NCBI RefSeq assembly: GCF_900205965.1 | Contig: NZ_OAOF01000003.1 | Span: forward strand, 62,001 to 126,000 | Length of the DNA stretch: 64,000 nucleotides | DNA from: Lacrimispora amygdalina | GTDB lineage: Bacteria > Bacillota > Clostridia > Lachnospirales > Lachnospiraceae | Direction: 5' to 3' | Shown: positions 1 to 8,829 of the stretch, piece after piece | Layout of the letters: the number at the start of each line of letters is the position of its first letter | How positions within the stretch are numbered: the stretch's first letter is position 1 | Translations under genes and position numbers: made by a program | The notes under the pieces: model-generated | What the model was told of the DNA's origin: nothing | Database searches by the model: none | The model's input: the letters and a program-made list of their open reading frames with translations, nothing else

Positions 1-1059
1 ACAGCCGTGGCTGACCGGGAGGAAGGGCGGATTGCCTGGGCAAAAGAACATATGCCGGCAGAGACTGCATTTTTTTCAGAAGGTACGGATTTAATTGACG
101 CAGGAGTGTGTGATGCTGTATTAATCGCAGTTCCCCACTACCAGCACCCGGAACTTACAATTTATGCCCTGGAACAAGGACATCATGTTTTGTGCGAAAA
201 ACCGGCAGGTGTTTATACGGCACAGGTAAGAAAGATGAACGAAGCTGCTGAAAAGTCCGACCGTGTATTTGCCATGATGTTTAATCAGAGAACCAACTGC
301 ATATACCGGAAGATGCATGAGCTGGTAACCGGAGGGGAGTTAGGAGAAATTAAGCGCGTTAACTGGATTGTGACAGACTGGTACCGGACACAGTCCTACT
401 ACGATTCCGGAAGCTGGAGAGCAACCTGGGACGGTGAGGGCGGAGGTGTCCTCTTAAATCAGTGCCCTCACAATATGGATCTGCTGCAGTGGATCTGCGG
501 AATGCCGGTTAAAGTACGAGCCTTCTGCCACAATGGAAAATGGCATGACATTGAAGTGGAAGACGATGTGACTGCTTATATGGAATATCCAAACGGAGCC
601 ACAGGCGTCTTTGTAACTTCCACTGCAGATGCTCCTGGTACCAACCGGTTTGAAATTACCATGGAGATGGGAAAGCTGGTCTGTGAAAATGACCGCCTCA
701 TGCTTCACAGGCTGGCAGAGAATGAGCGTACCTTCTGTAAGACGGCAAAAGGAGGCTTTGATACTCCTGAATGTACCGTTACGGAAGTGGAGACAGACGG
801 GATCAATGAGCAGCATGCAGGCGTACTAAAAGCATTTGCAGGAAGAATCCTTAAGGGGACACCTCTGGTTGCAGACGGGGTGGAAGGAATCAATGGGCTG
901 ACCTTATCCAATGCCATGCATTTATCCAGCTGGCTTGACCGGGAGATTGAGGTGCCGTTTGATGAAAATCTGTTTTTAGAGGAACTGAATAAACGCCGTG
1001 CTTCATCCAGAAAGAAAGAGGGAACCGGCGTGGTGTTTGATACAGAAGGAAGCTATTAA
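1..1059 (+). CDS. Gfo/Idh/MocA-family sugar or inositol dehydrogenase, 5' end cut by window edge
   Basis: NAD(P)-dependent oxidoreductase of the Gfo/Idh/MocA family, which oxidises or reduces a hydroxyl of a sugar, sugar acid or cyclitol in the cytoplasm. The frame is open from base 1, so the gene begins upstream: the usual N-terminal GxGxxG Rossmann motif (about the first 35 residues) is missing. Visible are the end of the Rossmann fold, the family signature CEKP (about residue 65 of the visible part), and the catalytic-domain segment NQCPHNMDLLQW, where the His is the expected active-site residue. It is followed 18 bases later by a TIM-barrel isomerase gene, so the two probably act on the same sugar. 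The substrate cannot be told; it could be an inositol dehydrogenase paralogue, since an iol operon lies 10 kb downstream. Confidence 0.9.
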   Translation, partial: TAVADREEGRIAWAKEHMPAETAFFSEGTDLIDAGVCDAVLIAVPHYQHPELTIYALEQGHHVLCEKPAGVYTAQVRKMNEAAEKSDRVFAMMFNQRTNCIYRKMHELVTGGELGEIKRVNWIVTDWYRTQSYYDSGSWRATWDGEGGGVLLNQCPHNMDLLQWICGMPVKVRAFCHNGKWHDIEVEDDVTAYMEYPNGATGVFVTSTADAPGTNRFEITMEMGKLVCENDRLMLHRLAENERTFCKTAKGGFDTPECTVTEVETDGINEQHAGVLKAFAGRILKGTPLVADGVEGINGLTLSNAMHLSSWLDREIEVPFDENLFLEELNKRRASSRKKEGTGVVFDTEGSY

Positions 1060-1077
1060 GAAAAGGAGAACGTTATT

Positions 1078-1929
1078 ATGTGGGATAAGATTAAGCTGTC
1101 CGGCTTTGCCGATGAAATTGATACAAATTTAGATATTCAGATGAAGGTGCTGAAAAAACTGGGGATGTCATACGTGGAAATGCGTGGAGTTGATGGTAAG
1201 GGGCTGGTGGAACATACCATAAATGAAGCAAAAGAAATAAAAGCCCGCCTTACAGATAACGGAATATCCTTATCTTCCGTTGGTTCTCCCATTGGTAAGA
1301 TTAAAATTACGGATGAGTTTGCACCGCATATGGAATTATTCAAACATACCGTTGAAATCGCTCATGTAATGGATACTCCAAATATCCGTATGTTCAGCTT
1401 TTTTATGCCGGAAAATGAAAGTTATGCGCCTTATAAGAATCAGGTCATGGATCAGCTTGGACAGTTTGTGGACTATGCTAAGGCAAACAAAGTCCTCCTT
1501 CTTCATGAAAATGAGAAAGATATTTATGGGGATATGGCAGACAGGTGTCTGGAAATCATGAAGGAATTTTATGGGGATCATTTTCAGGCGGTGTTTGATT
1601 TCGCCAACTTTGTCCAGTGCAAACAGGATACCTTAGAAGCGTATGACATGTTAAAACCCTATATTTCCTATGTTCACATCAAGGATGCGCTCTGGTCAGA
1701 TGCGAGCGTGGTTCCTGCAGGAATGGGAGACGGAAATGTGGAAAAGATCCTCAGAAAATTAAAAGACAGTGGATATCAGGGATTCTTATCTCTGGAACCT
1801 CATTTAAGTGATTTCGCAGGATTTTCTGCTTTGGAAAAGAATGGAGACCAAAAGAAAAAAATGAGCGGAGAAGAAGCCTTCACAATGGCGCATGAAGCTC
1901 TGGTGAAAATTCTGAATACAATCTCATAA
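1078..1929 (+). CDS. Sugar phosphate isomerase/epimerase (xylose-isomerase-like TIM barrel)
   Basis: A 283-residue AP-endonuclease-2/xylose-isomerase-like TIM-barrel protein of the IolE/IolI/YcjR type, which isomerises, epimerises or dehydrates sugars with a divalent metal. Likely metal ligands are visible in order: Glu in LLLHENEKD, Asp in VFDFANF, His in YVHIKDA, and Glu in LSLEPHL near the C terminus. Length is normal for the family. The start has a good AAGGAG site and lies 18 bases after the oxidoreductase stop, so the pair is one transcription unit that ends at a strong terminator. Substrate unknown; the pairing with a Gfo/Idh enzyme is typical of catabolism of inositols or uncommon sugars. 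Confidence 0.88.
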   Translation: MWDKIKLSGFADEIDTNLDIQMKVLKKLGMSYVEMRGVDGKGLVEHTINEAKEIKARLTDNGISLSSVGSPIGKIKITDEFAPHMELFKHTVEIAHVMDTPNIRMFSFFMPENESYAPYKNQVMDQLGQFVDYAKANKVLLLHENEKDIYGDMADRCLEIMKEFYGDHFQAVFDFANFVQCKQDTLEAYDMLKPYISYVHIKDALWSDASVVPAGMGDGNVEKILRKLKDSGYQGFLSLEPHLSDFAGFSALEKNGDQKKKMSGEEAFTMAHEALVKILNTIS

Positions 1930-1942
1930 AATTTAAATTGAT

Positions 1943-1978
1943 GCCCCGCCTGGAAATTAGATACCAGGCGGGGCTTTT
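1943..1978. terminator. Bidirectional Rho-independent terminator
   Basis: A perfect 11-bp GC-rich stem (GCCCCGCCTGG paired with CCAGGCGGGGC) with a 10-base loop, followed by TTTT on the plus strand. It lies between the converging isomerase and response-regulator genes and can serve both. Confidence 0.93.
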
Positions 1979-1982
1979 GAGT

Positions 1983-3503
1983 TTAATCCCCTCCGTTTAT
2001 CTGTTTTATATAAGCGCTTGGTGACATGCCCGTATGTTTTTTGAAGATCTGACTGAAATACTGGGGATTGTTTCCGCAGCCTACCTTCTCTGCAACACAC
2101 TGGATTTGTTCTGTACTTCCTTCCAATAACAACTGCTTTGCCTTCTGGATTCTCTGGGTCGTGAGATAATTGGAGAATTTTTGTCTGGTTTCTTTCATAA
2201 AACGCGCGCTGACGTAATCCACATTCATGTATAAATAGTTTTCTGCAATCCATTTCAGAGTCAGACTAGGGTTATCTAAATTATTCTCTACATACTGAAT
2301 CACTTTTTCAATAAAAGGACTGTATGAGGTTTCCGTAGAATCTGCCATTGTTTTGCTGATCTTTTCCATGAGCATATTCCTGATGATCGCCGGATCGGTC
2401 TGCTGGTTCAGTGTCATTAAATATTCGGTTGCTTCTACAGAGGAGCCGTAACGGTTACCTGCTGTTAATTTAATAATAATGCGGGAACCAGCCTGCTTTA
2501 AAAAATCAGGGTTGCTGATATCGTGAAGGGTGTTCTCAAGCTCTTCATAACCGGATTCCCGGTTCTCTATATCTGTATTCATTAAAATAGTTGTCAGCTG
2601 TTCAATTTTTTCTATCAGATTTTTATAATTGCAGATAGGAACCGGCTTAAGACCATTCATAAAATAAATCATTCCATACCGCTTAATTTTAGACGTCATG
2701 GCTTCTATCAGCTGAATCAGATTGGGATAGGTGCTTCTGTGATAGTTAAGCTGTACCGGCTGTTGCTCTATGGAAAGCCGGTACATAAAAGTGTCCAGAT
2801 CTTCATAGGAAACCTGATGGCTTTCAAAAAAGAGAATCAGGGTGTTTTTCACATAGAGACTGTACACGGCAATACCCGGAGCACTTTTTGACATGTATTC
2901 ATAAATCAGCCCAAGAGCGGAAACAAGGAGCGGTTCTTCCAGATAATGAAGATAGCACAGCTCATAGCTGGTATAGCAAAAATCCATAAAGCCGGAATAG
3001 ACATCCCAGGCGGGCTGGGCAGAGTCATCCATAAAGATCCCCTCATTAATAATATTAGCCAGTACGCTGTGATGAAGATGGAATGTCAGTGCCTTCTGCC
3101 GGTTCTGAAGATCCTTAAAAGCCCTTCTGTGATAATATTCTTTTATGACGTCCCTGATACTCTCAATAATCTGTTCTTCATTGCTTGGTTTAAGCAGATA
3201 ATGGTGAACCCGGTATTTCATCGCCTGCTTGGCATATTCAAATTCTCCGAATCCGGACAGTAAAATAAACTGGATATCCATATCAGTCTGGGAGATTCTC
3301 TCAACCAGTTCAAGTCCGGAGATGCCGGGCATACGGATATCGGTCAGAACGATATCCGGTGATTCGTCGAGAATCATGTTGTATGCTTCGATTCCGTCTC
3401 CGCAGCTGCCGATCAGTTCGATTCCCAGGCTGTTCCAGTCAATAATATTGGAAATAGATTCCCGTATCATACGTTCATCATCAGCAATTATTAATTTCAG
3501 CAA
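1983..3503 (-). CDS. YesN-type response regulator with AraC DNA-binding domain
   Basis: A 506-residue cytoplasmic response regulator. Residues 1-120 form a receiver domain with the acidic pair DDE near residue 8, phosphoacceptor Asp55 in the motif VLTDIRMPG, and Lys105 in YLLKPSNEE. A middle region of unknown fold follows, and the last 100 residues are a double helix-turn-helix AraC domain (KWIAENYLYMNVDYVSARF and VAEKVGCGNNPQYFSQIFKK). It overlaps the upstream histidine kinase gene by 7 bases, so the two are translationally coupled partners. The neighbouring sugar ABC operon has two AACTCGGTTTT repeats placed as an activator site, so this protein is the probable activator of that operon. Confidence 0.95.
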   Translation of the reverse strand: MLKLIIADDERMIRESISNIIDWNSLGIELIGSCGDGIEAYNMILDESPDIVLTDIRMPGISGLELVERISQTDMDIQFILLSGFGEFEYAKQAMKYRVHHYLLKPSNEEQIIESIRDVIKEYYHRRAFKDLQNRQKALTFHLHHSVLANIINEGIFMDDSAQPAWDVYSGFMDFCYTSYELCYLHYLEEPLLVSALGLIYEYMSKSAPGIAVYSLYVKNTLILFFESHQVSYEDLDTFMYRLSIEQQPVQLNYHRSTYPNLIQLIEAMTSKIKRYGMIYFMNGLKPVPICNYKNLIEKIEQLTTILMNTDIENRESGYEELENTLHDISNPDFLKQAGSRIIIKLTAGNRYGSSVEATEYLMTLNQQTDPAIIRNMLMEKISKTMADSTETSYSPFIEKVIQYVENNLDNPSLTLKWIAENYLYMNVDYVSARFMKETRQKFSNYLTTQRIQKAKQLLLEGSTEQIQCVAEKVGCGNNPQYFSQIFKKHTGMSPSAYIKQINGGD

Positions 3504-5254
3504 TCTTCATTCTCCTTTCGGACAAGAGGAAAGGCAAGCCTTGCCACTGCCTGTTCATTTTCATTATAAAGGGTGAGACCGTATTTTTCTCCATAGGTTA
3601 ACTGCATCCGCTGCAGTATATTCACCAAACCGATTCCGAAGCCGTGGGGGCTGACCTGACTGGTTTTTAACTTTTCCAGAAGGTTGTCCTCAAAGGCTGA
3701 GCCGTTGTTTTTGATGGTAATGTAAAGTGTATCAGTGTCGCATTCTGCCAATATGTGAATGAAACAGCCTTCCGTATTCTCTTCCAGACCGTATCGTATG
3801 GAATTTTCCACCAGTGGCTGCAGAGTCAGTTTTAATACATAACAGGAGTATAGATATTCCGGTACAGTGATACGATATTCCAGCCGGTTTTCATAGCGGA
3901 ACTTCTGAATAGTCATATAACACTGTATTAGTTCCAGCTCCCGTCTTAATGGGACTTCTTTACTGTTCTGGTCCAGTGTGATTCTTAAAAGCGTTCCCAG
4001 ATTCTCTGCCATGGATGAGATATCTTTTGCCCCCACTGACTTAGCCCTCCAGTTGATGGATTCTAAGGTGTTATAGAGAAAATGGGGATTCATCTGATTT
4101 TCCAGAGCTTTTAGCTGAGCTTCTTTCCGCAGAATTTCATTCAGATAATTATTGCGTATCAAAATGTTTACATCATTAACCATCTGGTCAAACCGGGTAT
4201 GGAGAATACCCAGTTCATCAGTCCTTTCCTTGTAATCATAGGAAACCGGAAGTATCTCATTCTGCCCGTCAGCAAAATGTTTCATTTTTAACAGCAGATT
4301 ATTAAAATGCCGGATTATAGAGTTAATCAGTATAGAAGAAAGAACACTGGATATGATCACTGCAATAAAGGTTATGAAGAAGGAGAATTGAAAGCTGGTA
4401 CGAAGGGAAGCTGAGATATTGTCGTAGGGAATCATACAGATATAATTCCAATTGTATTCCGGAAGAAGCTTCCTTACATAAAAATAGTTACGATCCATAG
4501 ACGTAAAGAGTCCGTACCGTGAAAAAAAAGTGCCTGAAACTGCGATGGGGTTCCCGGCCGCAGCAGAGGAGGACTGATAGATGATATTGTCTTCGTCAAA
4601 CAGGATATAATCAGCAGACTCATAAAGATGACTGGTATCTGTAGAGGAATCAATCAGCTGATTCATGTCGATGTTTACAATCAGACTGCCAATGGAATCA
4701 AGCTTTAAAAATTGGGTCCGCCGTATATTCTTAACCAGAAAAAGACCGTACTTATCACTGTAATCCGTAACCCATATAGTCTTTCCTTTTCCCGCCTCAG
4801 CCCGTGCAATTAAGTCCTTTCGAATGGAATCCGGAATTTTTTCCCTGTTGATGATATGTGTATGTATGGAATAGTCATCCTGATAAAGACTCATGTAGCG
4901 GATATTATTTTTTCTGAAGTTAAAGTAATATTCGTTTAACATTCCGTAGATGGCCTTATAGGCCACGGTTCGTTCCTGTATCCGCCCGGTATCTTTTAAA
5001 ATTCCCAGATTCTTCTGCATGGTGCTGTCTGCAAGCACCATATCAGCCATGGTGCTGATCACATCCAGTCGGTTATAAAGTTCCTTGGCAGAAAAGGACA
5101 AAGAAGACGCAACTGCCTGGTACAGCACTTTCTGGTGGGCAATTGAGGTCATATGGATATTAAAAAAGGAAACAAAAGTAAGGAGCAGAATACATAGAAA
5201 TACAATGGACTGGATCTTCTTTTTTAATGCAAGATTCCGGATAAATGCTTTCAT
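3497..5254 (-). CDS. YesM-type sensor histidine kinase
   Basis: A 585-residue membrane histidine kinase of the LytS/YesM type that would phosphorylate the overlapping response regulator. Order of parts: short cytoplasmic N terminus, first membrane segment about residues 14-34, a large extracellular Cache-like sensor region to about 285, second membrane segment about 289-312, a HAMP-like linker, then a His_kinase domain with phosphoacceptor His391 in NQMNPHFLYN, and an ATPase domain with an N box (QPLVENSIRYG) and G box (HGFGIGLVNI). Such kinases usually sense an extracellular sugar or a sugar-loaded binding protein. The gene is divergent from the solute-binding protein gene at 5470, which supports control of that importer. 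Confidence 0.95.
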   Translation of the reverse strand: MKAFIRNLALKKKIQSIVFLCILLLTFVSFFNIHMTSIAHQKVLYQAVASSLSFSAKELYNRLDVISTMADMVLADSTMQKNLGILKDTGRIQERTVAYKAIYGMLNEYYFNFRKNNIRYMSLYQDDYSIHTHIINREKIPDSIRKDLIARAEAGKGKTIWVTDYSDKYGLFLVKNIRRTQFLKLDSIGSLIVNIDMNQLIDSSTDTSHLYESADYILFDEDNIIYQSSSAAAGNPIAVSGTFFSRYGLFTSMDRNYFYVRKLLPEYNWNYICMIPYDNISASLRTSFQFSFFITFIAVIISSVLSSILINSIIRHFNNLLLKMKHFADGQNEILPVSYDYKERTDELGILHTRFDQMVNDVNILIRNNYLNEILRKEAQLKALENQMNPHFLYNTLESINWRAKSVGAKDISSMAENLGTLLRITLDQNSKEVPLRRELELIQCYMTIQKFRYENRLEYRITVPEYLYSCYVLKLTLQPLVENSIRYGLEENTEGCFIHILAECDTDTLYITIKNNGSAFEDNLLEKLKTSQVSPHGFGIGLVNILQRMQLTYGEKYGLTLYNENEQAVARLAFPLVRKENEDC

Positions 5255-5360
5255 ACGTTCTCCTCATTAAGGAAATTCTTTGTTGTGATAAAGAGATTAT
5301 ATATAAAAAGTAACAATAATTCAACATAAAACATTTTAAAATATACAAAATAAACAAAAA

Positions 5361-5392
5361 AACTCGGTTTTTTCCACTTCCAACTCGGTTTT
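5361..5392 (+). promoter_or_regulatory. Direct-repeat activator site, likely for the YesN-type regulator
   Basis: Two identical 11-mers AACTCGGTTTT at 5361-5371 and 5382-5392. Their starts are exactly 21 bases apart, two helical turns, as expected for the two HTH units of AraC-type proteins. The second copy ends 5 bases before the -35 hexamer of the promoter at 5398, the classic position for an activator touching RNA polymerase. Binding by the adjacent YesN-type protein is inferred. Confidence 0.7.
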
Positions 5393-5397
5393 ACACA

Positions 5398-5426
5398 TTT
5401 ACGCCCCATTCTATGAAACGTATAAT
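5398..5426 (+). promoter_or_regulatory. Promoter of the sugar ABC transporter operon
   Basis: TTTACG (5398-5403), 17-base spacer, TATAAT (5421-5426). The perfect -10 and weak -35 fit an activator-dependent promoter. The predicted start is about 40 bases before the binding-protein start codon. Confidence 0.7.
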
Positions 5427-5469
5427 AAAACTACCTAAGAAAAGTTAATAATTCAAGGAGGAAGGTATT

Positions 5470-6840
5470 ATGAAGAAAAAAATTGCATTACTGATGTCGT
5501 GCTGTATGGCAGCGGCCGCTCTGGCAGGCTGTGGGGGAAATTCAGCAAATAACACGACTGCAGCAACACAGGCACCTGCAACGACACAGGCAGCGACTGC
5601 GGCTCCTTCTAAGGAAGCCTCTGGTGAAAGCGGTGACATGAAACTGACAATGAGCTGGTGGGGGAACCAGGTCAGAAATGAGAGAACTCAGGCCGCTTTA
5701 GATCTTTATTCACAGCAGAATAAAGGAGTAATGATTGAAGGACAGTTCTCCGAGTGGTCGGATTACTGGAATAAACTGGCTACATCAGCAGCAGGACAGG
5801 CACTTCCAGATATTGTTCAGATGGATTATATGTACATAGACCAGTATGTGAAGAATGAACTTTTAGTTGATTTAAAGCCTTACATAGAAAAGGGAGCACT
5901 CGATGTATCCAATATATCGGAAAATACCATGGCTTCCGGAATAGTTGACGGCGGAGTTTATGCAATCTGCGCAGGAATCAACTCTCCGGCCATGATGTAC
6001 AACAAGACCCTGCTTGATGAAAATGGTATCACAGTAAAAGATTATATGACAATTGATGATTTTGAAGCAGTATGCCGTCAGGTATATGAAAAAACCGGAT
6101 ATAAAACTTCCATCGTATACGGAACTGCCCAGACATATCTGGATTATTTTATGAGAGCGTACGATGTGGTTTTATTCGGTGATAAAAAGATGGGCGGAAA
6201 GGCAGAGGATTACATTCCGTTCTTCCAGATGTATGAGACCGGGTTAAAAGAAGGCTGGCTCATTGATCCAGGCGTATTTGCAGAGATTTCCATAGGTTCT
6301 GTTGAACAGGATCCCCTGGTATATGGTTCCAGTCCGGAGACCATGTCCTGGTGTGCATTCGCAAACTCCAACCAGCTGACAGCAGTGCAGAATGCGGCTC
6401 CGGAAGGAGTGACCATTGGTATGACTACCTGGCCGTCTCCTGATCCAAAGAAGTCCGGGTACTTAAAGTCCAGCCAGTTCTTCTCCATCGGCGCACATAC
6501 AAAGAATCCGGATGAAGCAGTGAAGGTATTAGATTACCTGACTAATTCCAGCGATGCAAATAACATTCTGTTAGGCGAAAGAGGCGTTCCTGCATCCAGC
6601 AAGATTGCAGAAGAGCTTTCACCGAAAATGGATGCCATCAACCAGGAAATTATCCGCTATATCAATGAAGTGGTTACTCCAAACAGTTCACCGATCAATC
6701 CGCCCCAGCCGGATGGAGCAAGTGAAGTATTTAATCTGTTAAATCAGGTTCAGGAGCAGCTCTGCTATGGTACATATGATTCGAAGACAGCTGCTGAGGA
6801 ATTCTTTAACAGTGCCAACAAGATTATGAGCGAGAAATAA
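5470..6840 (+). CDS. Extracellular sugar-binding lipoprotein of an ABC importer (family 1)
   Basis: A 456-residue solute-binding protein that captures a sugar or oligosaccharide outside the membrane and delivers it to the two permeases downstream. It has a lipoprotein signal: charged MKKK, hydrophobic stretch, lipobox ALAGC with lipidated Cys21, then a Thr/Ala-rich linker typical of Lachnospiraceae. The mature part has the family-1 pattern (MSWWGNQVRNERTQ, aromatic patches, VLDYLTNS near the C terminus). An excellent AAGGAGGAA site precedes the ATG. No ATPase gene is in this operon; such importers usually share an MsmX/MsmK-type ATPase encoded elsewhere. The sugar is unknown; a pectin- or plant-glycan-derived sugar is plausible given the nearby GH28 gene. 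Confidence 0.94.
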   Translation: MKKKIALLMSCCMAAAALAGCGGNSANNTTAATQAPATTQAATAAPSKEASGESGDMKLTMSWWGNQVRNERTQAALDLYSQQNKGVMIEGQFSEWSDYWNKLATSAAGQALPDIVQMDYMYIDQYVKNELLVDLKPYIEKGALDVSNISENTMASGIVDGGVYAICAGINSPAMMYNKTLLDENGITVKDYMTIDDFEAVCRQVYEKTGYKTSIVYGTAQTYLDYFMRAYDVVLFGDKKMGGKAEDYIPFFQMYETGLKEGWLIDPGVFAEISIGSVEQDPLVYGSSPETMSWCAFANSNQLTAVQNAAPEGVTIGMTTWPSPDPKKSGYLKSSQFFSIGAHTKNPDEAVKVLDYLTNSSDANNILLGERGVPASSKIAEELSPKMDAINQEIIRYINEVVTPNSSPINPPQPDGASEVFNLLNQVQEQLCYGTYDSKTAAEEFFNSANKIMSEK

Positions 6841-6853
6841 TTACCGGTAGTTT

Positions 6854-6883
6854 CGGGGCAGGGTAAGCTCTGCCCCGGTTTTT
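6854..6883 (+). terminator. Intra-operon terminator or attenuating stem-loop
   Basis: CGGGGCAG pairs with CTGCCCCG around an 8-base loop and is followed by GTTTTT. It lies between the binding-protein gene and the first permease with no new promoter apparent, so it probably lowers permease expression relative to the binding protein. Confidence 0.8.
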
Positions 6884-6919
6884 AATAAGAGCAGTCATGT
6901 GTGAACGGAGGGGACGTAT

Positions 6920-7831
6920 ATGAAAGAAAAAAAGAGGGAGAACTTCAGACATTTTATGAACAGGGAAAGCACGGCAGGATTCGTATTCAGCCTTCCGTTT
7001 ACCATCGGATTTCTGTTGTTCATGGTAGTTCCCATGGGACTATCCCTTTACTATTCCTTTTGTGACTACAATATTCTGGCACCGCCAGTATTTGCAGGCA
7101 TGAAAAATTATATCAAGATGTTTACGGACGATGCGGTGTTTTTTAAAACCATCGGCGTTACCTTTTATTTTGCATTTGTATCGGTTCCCCTGCGTCTGGT
7201 ATTTGCATTGATTGTGGCACTGATACTGTTTAAAACAACAAGAGTGACAGGATTATACCGTGCAGCCTACTATCTGCCGTCCATAATCGGCGGCTCAGTG
7301 GCAGTGGCGATTCTCTGGAAGCGTATGTTTGCTACGGACGGAGTGGTGAATCATCTGCTGCGGCTGATAGGAATCAAGTCCAGCTTTCCATGGCTTGGAA
7401 ACGTAAATACAGCGATCTGGACACTGATCATACTGGCAGTCTGGCAGTTTGGCTCTTCCATGCTGATTTTTTTATCTTCTTTAAAGCAGATTCCCACTAC
7501 GCTTTATGAGGCGGCAAGAGTGGACGGCGCAAACCGGTTTTCCCAGTTTTTTAAGATCACGCTTCCACTTCTTACACCAACCATATTTTTTAACCTGGTG
7601 ATGCAGACAATCAACGGATTTCTGGCATTTACACAGTGCTTTATTATTACACAGGGGAAACCCCTTAATTCCACCTTGTTCTACACTGTTTATATGTACC
7701 AGCAGTCTTTTGAATTCTACAATACCGGTTACGGCGCAGCATTGGCATGGGTGATGCTTGGAATTATCGGGCTGATTACGTTACTTCTATTTGCTACTAA
7801 AAAATTCTGGGTCTATACGGAAGGAGTGTAA
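6920..7831 (+). CDS. Sugar ABC transporter permease (MalF/LacF-type)
   Basis: A 303-residue inner-membrane permease with about six membrane segments. The binding-protein-dependent transport motif is clear: EAARVDGANRFSQFFK from about residue 197, followed by ITLPLLTP; this EAA loop contacts the ATPase. It would form a heterodimer with the MalG-type permease encoded 5 bases downstream, together with the upstream lipoprotein. The start is preceded by a GGAGGGG site. Length and segment layout match the MalF-type proteins of small-sugar importers that lack the long periplasmic insert of E. coli MalF. Confidence 0.95.
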   Translation: MKEKKRENFRHFMNRESTAGFVFSLPFTIGFLLFMVVPMGLSLYYSFCDYNILAPPVFAGMKNYIKMFTDDAVFFKTIGVTFYFAFVSVPLRLVFALIVALILFKTTRVTGLYRAAYYLPSIIGGSVAVAILWKRMFATDGVVNHLLRLIGIKSSFPWLGNVNTAIWTLIILAVWQFGSSMLIFLSSLKQIPTTLYEAARVDGANRFSQFFKITLPLLTPTIFFNLVMQTINGFLAFTQCFIITQGKPLNSTLFYTVYMYQQSFEFYNTGYGAALAWVMLGIIGLITLLLFATKKFWVYTEGV

Positions 7832-7836
7832 AAACC

Positions 7837-8682
7837 ATGAAAACAAGGAAAAGAATTGGCGGGATTCTCTATCACGTTATTGTCTGCGGCCTTGGTCTGA
7901 TCATGATTTATCCTTTGGTATGGATGATCATGAGTTCTTTTAAGGAGAGCAATACCATTTTCACAACAGCGGGCCAGCTGATTCCCAAAAAGTTTGTATT
8001 TTCCAATTACTCGACCGGCTGGAAAGGGTTTGCAAAAATAGGATTTATCATATTTTTCAGAAACTCTCTGTTTATTGCAATTGTTGCCACTTTAGGTACG
8101 GTATTCTCCTCGGCCTTTGTGGCTTATGGTCTGGCCAGATGCAGCTTTTTTGGGAGAAGGTTCCTGTTCGCAGCCATGCTCCTTTCCATGATGCTGCCTG
8201 CACAGGTGTTAATGATTCCCCAGTATCTGTGGTATCAGAAGCTGGGCTGGGTGGGAAGCTACCTGCCCCTGATTGTCCCCTATTATTTTGCAATCCAGGG
8301 CTTCTTCATCTATCTGATGATTAACTTTATTGACGGAATTCCAAGAGAGCTTGATGAAGCGGCGAAGATTGACGGCTGCTCCTATTACAGCATATTTGTC
8401 AGAATTATACTTCCGCTGATCACACCGGCATTAATTACAGCAAGTATTTTCTCCTTTATGTGGAGATGGGATGATTTTCTTTCCGCACTTCTTTATATCA
8501 ACGAGTCCGCAAAGTATCCGGTCAGCCTTGCATTAAAGCTGTTTAGTGATCCTGGCTCCTCCTCCGATTACGGGGCTATGTTTGCAATGGCAACGCTGTC
8601 CATCATGCCGGCAGTTCTGATTTTTATCAGTCTGCAGAAATATCTGGTGGAGGGTATCAGTACATCTGGTTTAAAAGGTTAA
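7837..8682 (+). CDS. Sugar ABC transporter permease (MalG-type)
   Basis: A 281-residue inner-membrane permease, partner of the preceding MalF-type gene. It has about six membrane helices and a typical EAA loop (LDEAAKIDGCSYYSIF followed by RIILPL) near residue 170, and ends with the family-typical LVEGISTSGLKG. The gene starts 5 bases after the previous stop and is the last gene of the operon, ending at a strong terminator. Confidence 0.95.
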   Translation: MKTRKRIGGILYHVIVCGLGLIMIYPLVWMIMSSFKESNTIFTTAGQLIPKKFVFSNYSTGWKGFAKIGFIIFFRNSLFIAIVATLGTVFSSAFVAYGLARCSFFGRRFLFAAMLLSMMLPAQVLMIPQYLWYQKLGWVGSYLPLIVPYYFAIQGFFIYLMINFIDGIPRELDEAAKIDGCSYYSIFVRIILPLITPALITASIFSFMWRWDDFLSALLYINESAKYPVSLALKLFSDPGSSSDYGAMFAMATLSIMPAVLIFISLQKYLVEGISTSGLKG

Positions 8683-8687
8683 AAAAT

Positions 8688-8739
8688 GGCAGAGGCAGTA
8701 CAAAAAACAGCTTTTTTGTACGTCTCTGTCTTTTTTTTA
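8688..8739 (+). terminator. Rho-independent terminator after the sugar ABC operon
   Basis: A long stem: GGCAGAGGCAGTACAAAAAA pairs, with a few mismatches, with TTTTTTGTACGTCTCTGTC, then eight Ts. Confidence 0.9.
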
Positions 8740-8829
8740 TAGTTAGACCTTTCATTTGCCTGGTTAAATTGATATAATTGGGCAGTTTAATAGTACAATC
8801 TTGTTCAGATACAGGAAATGGAGGAAATT

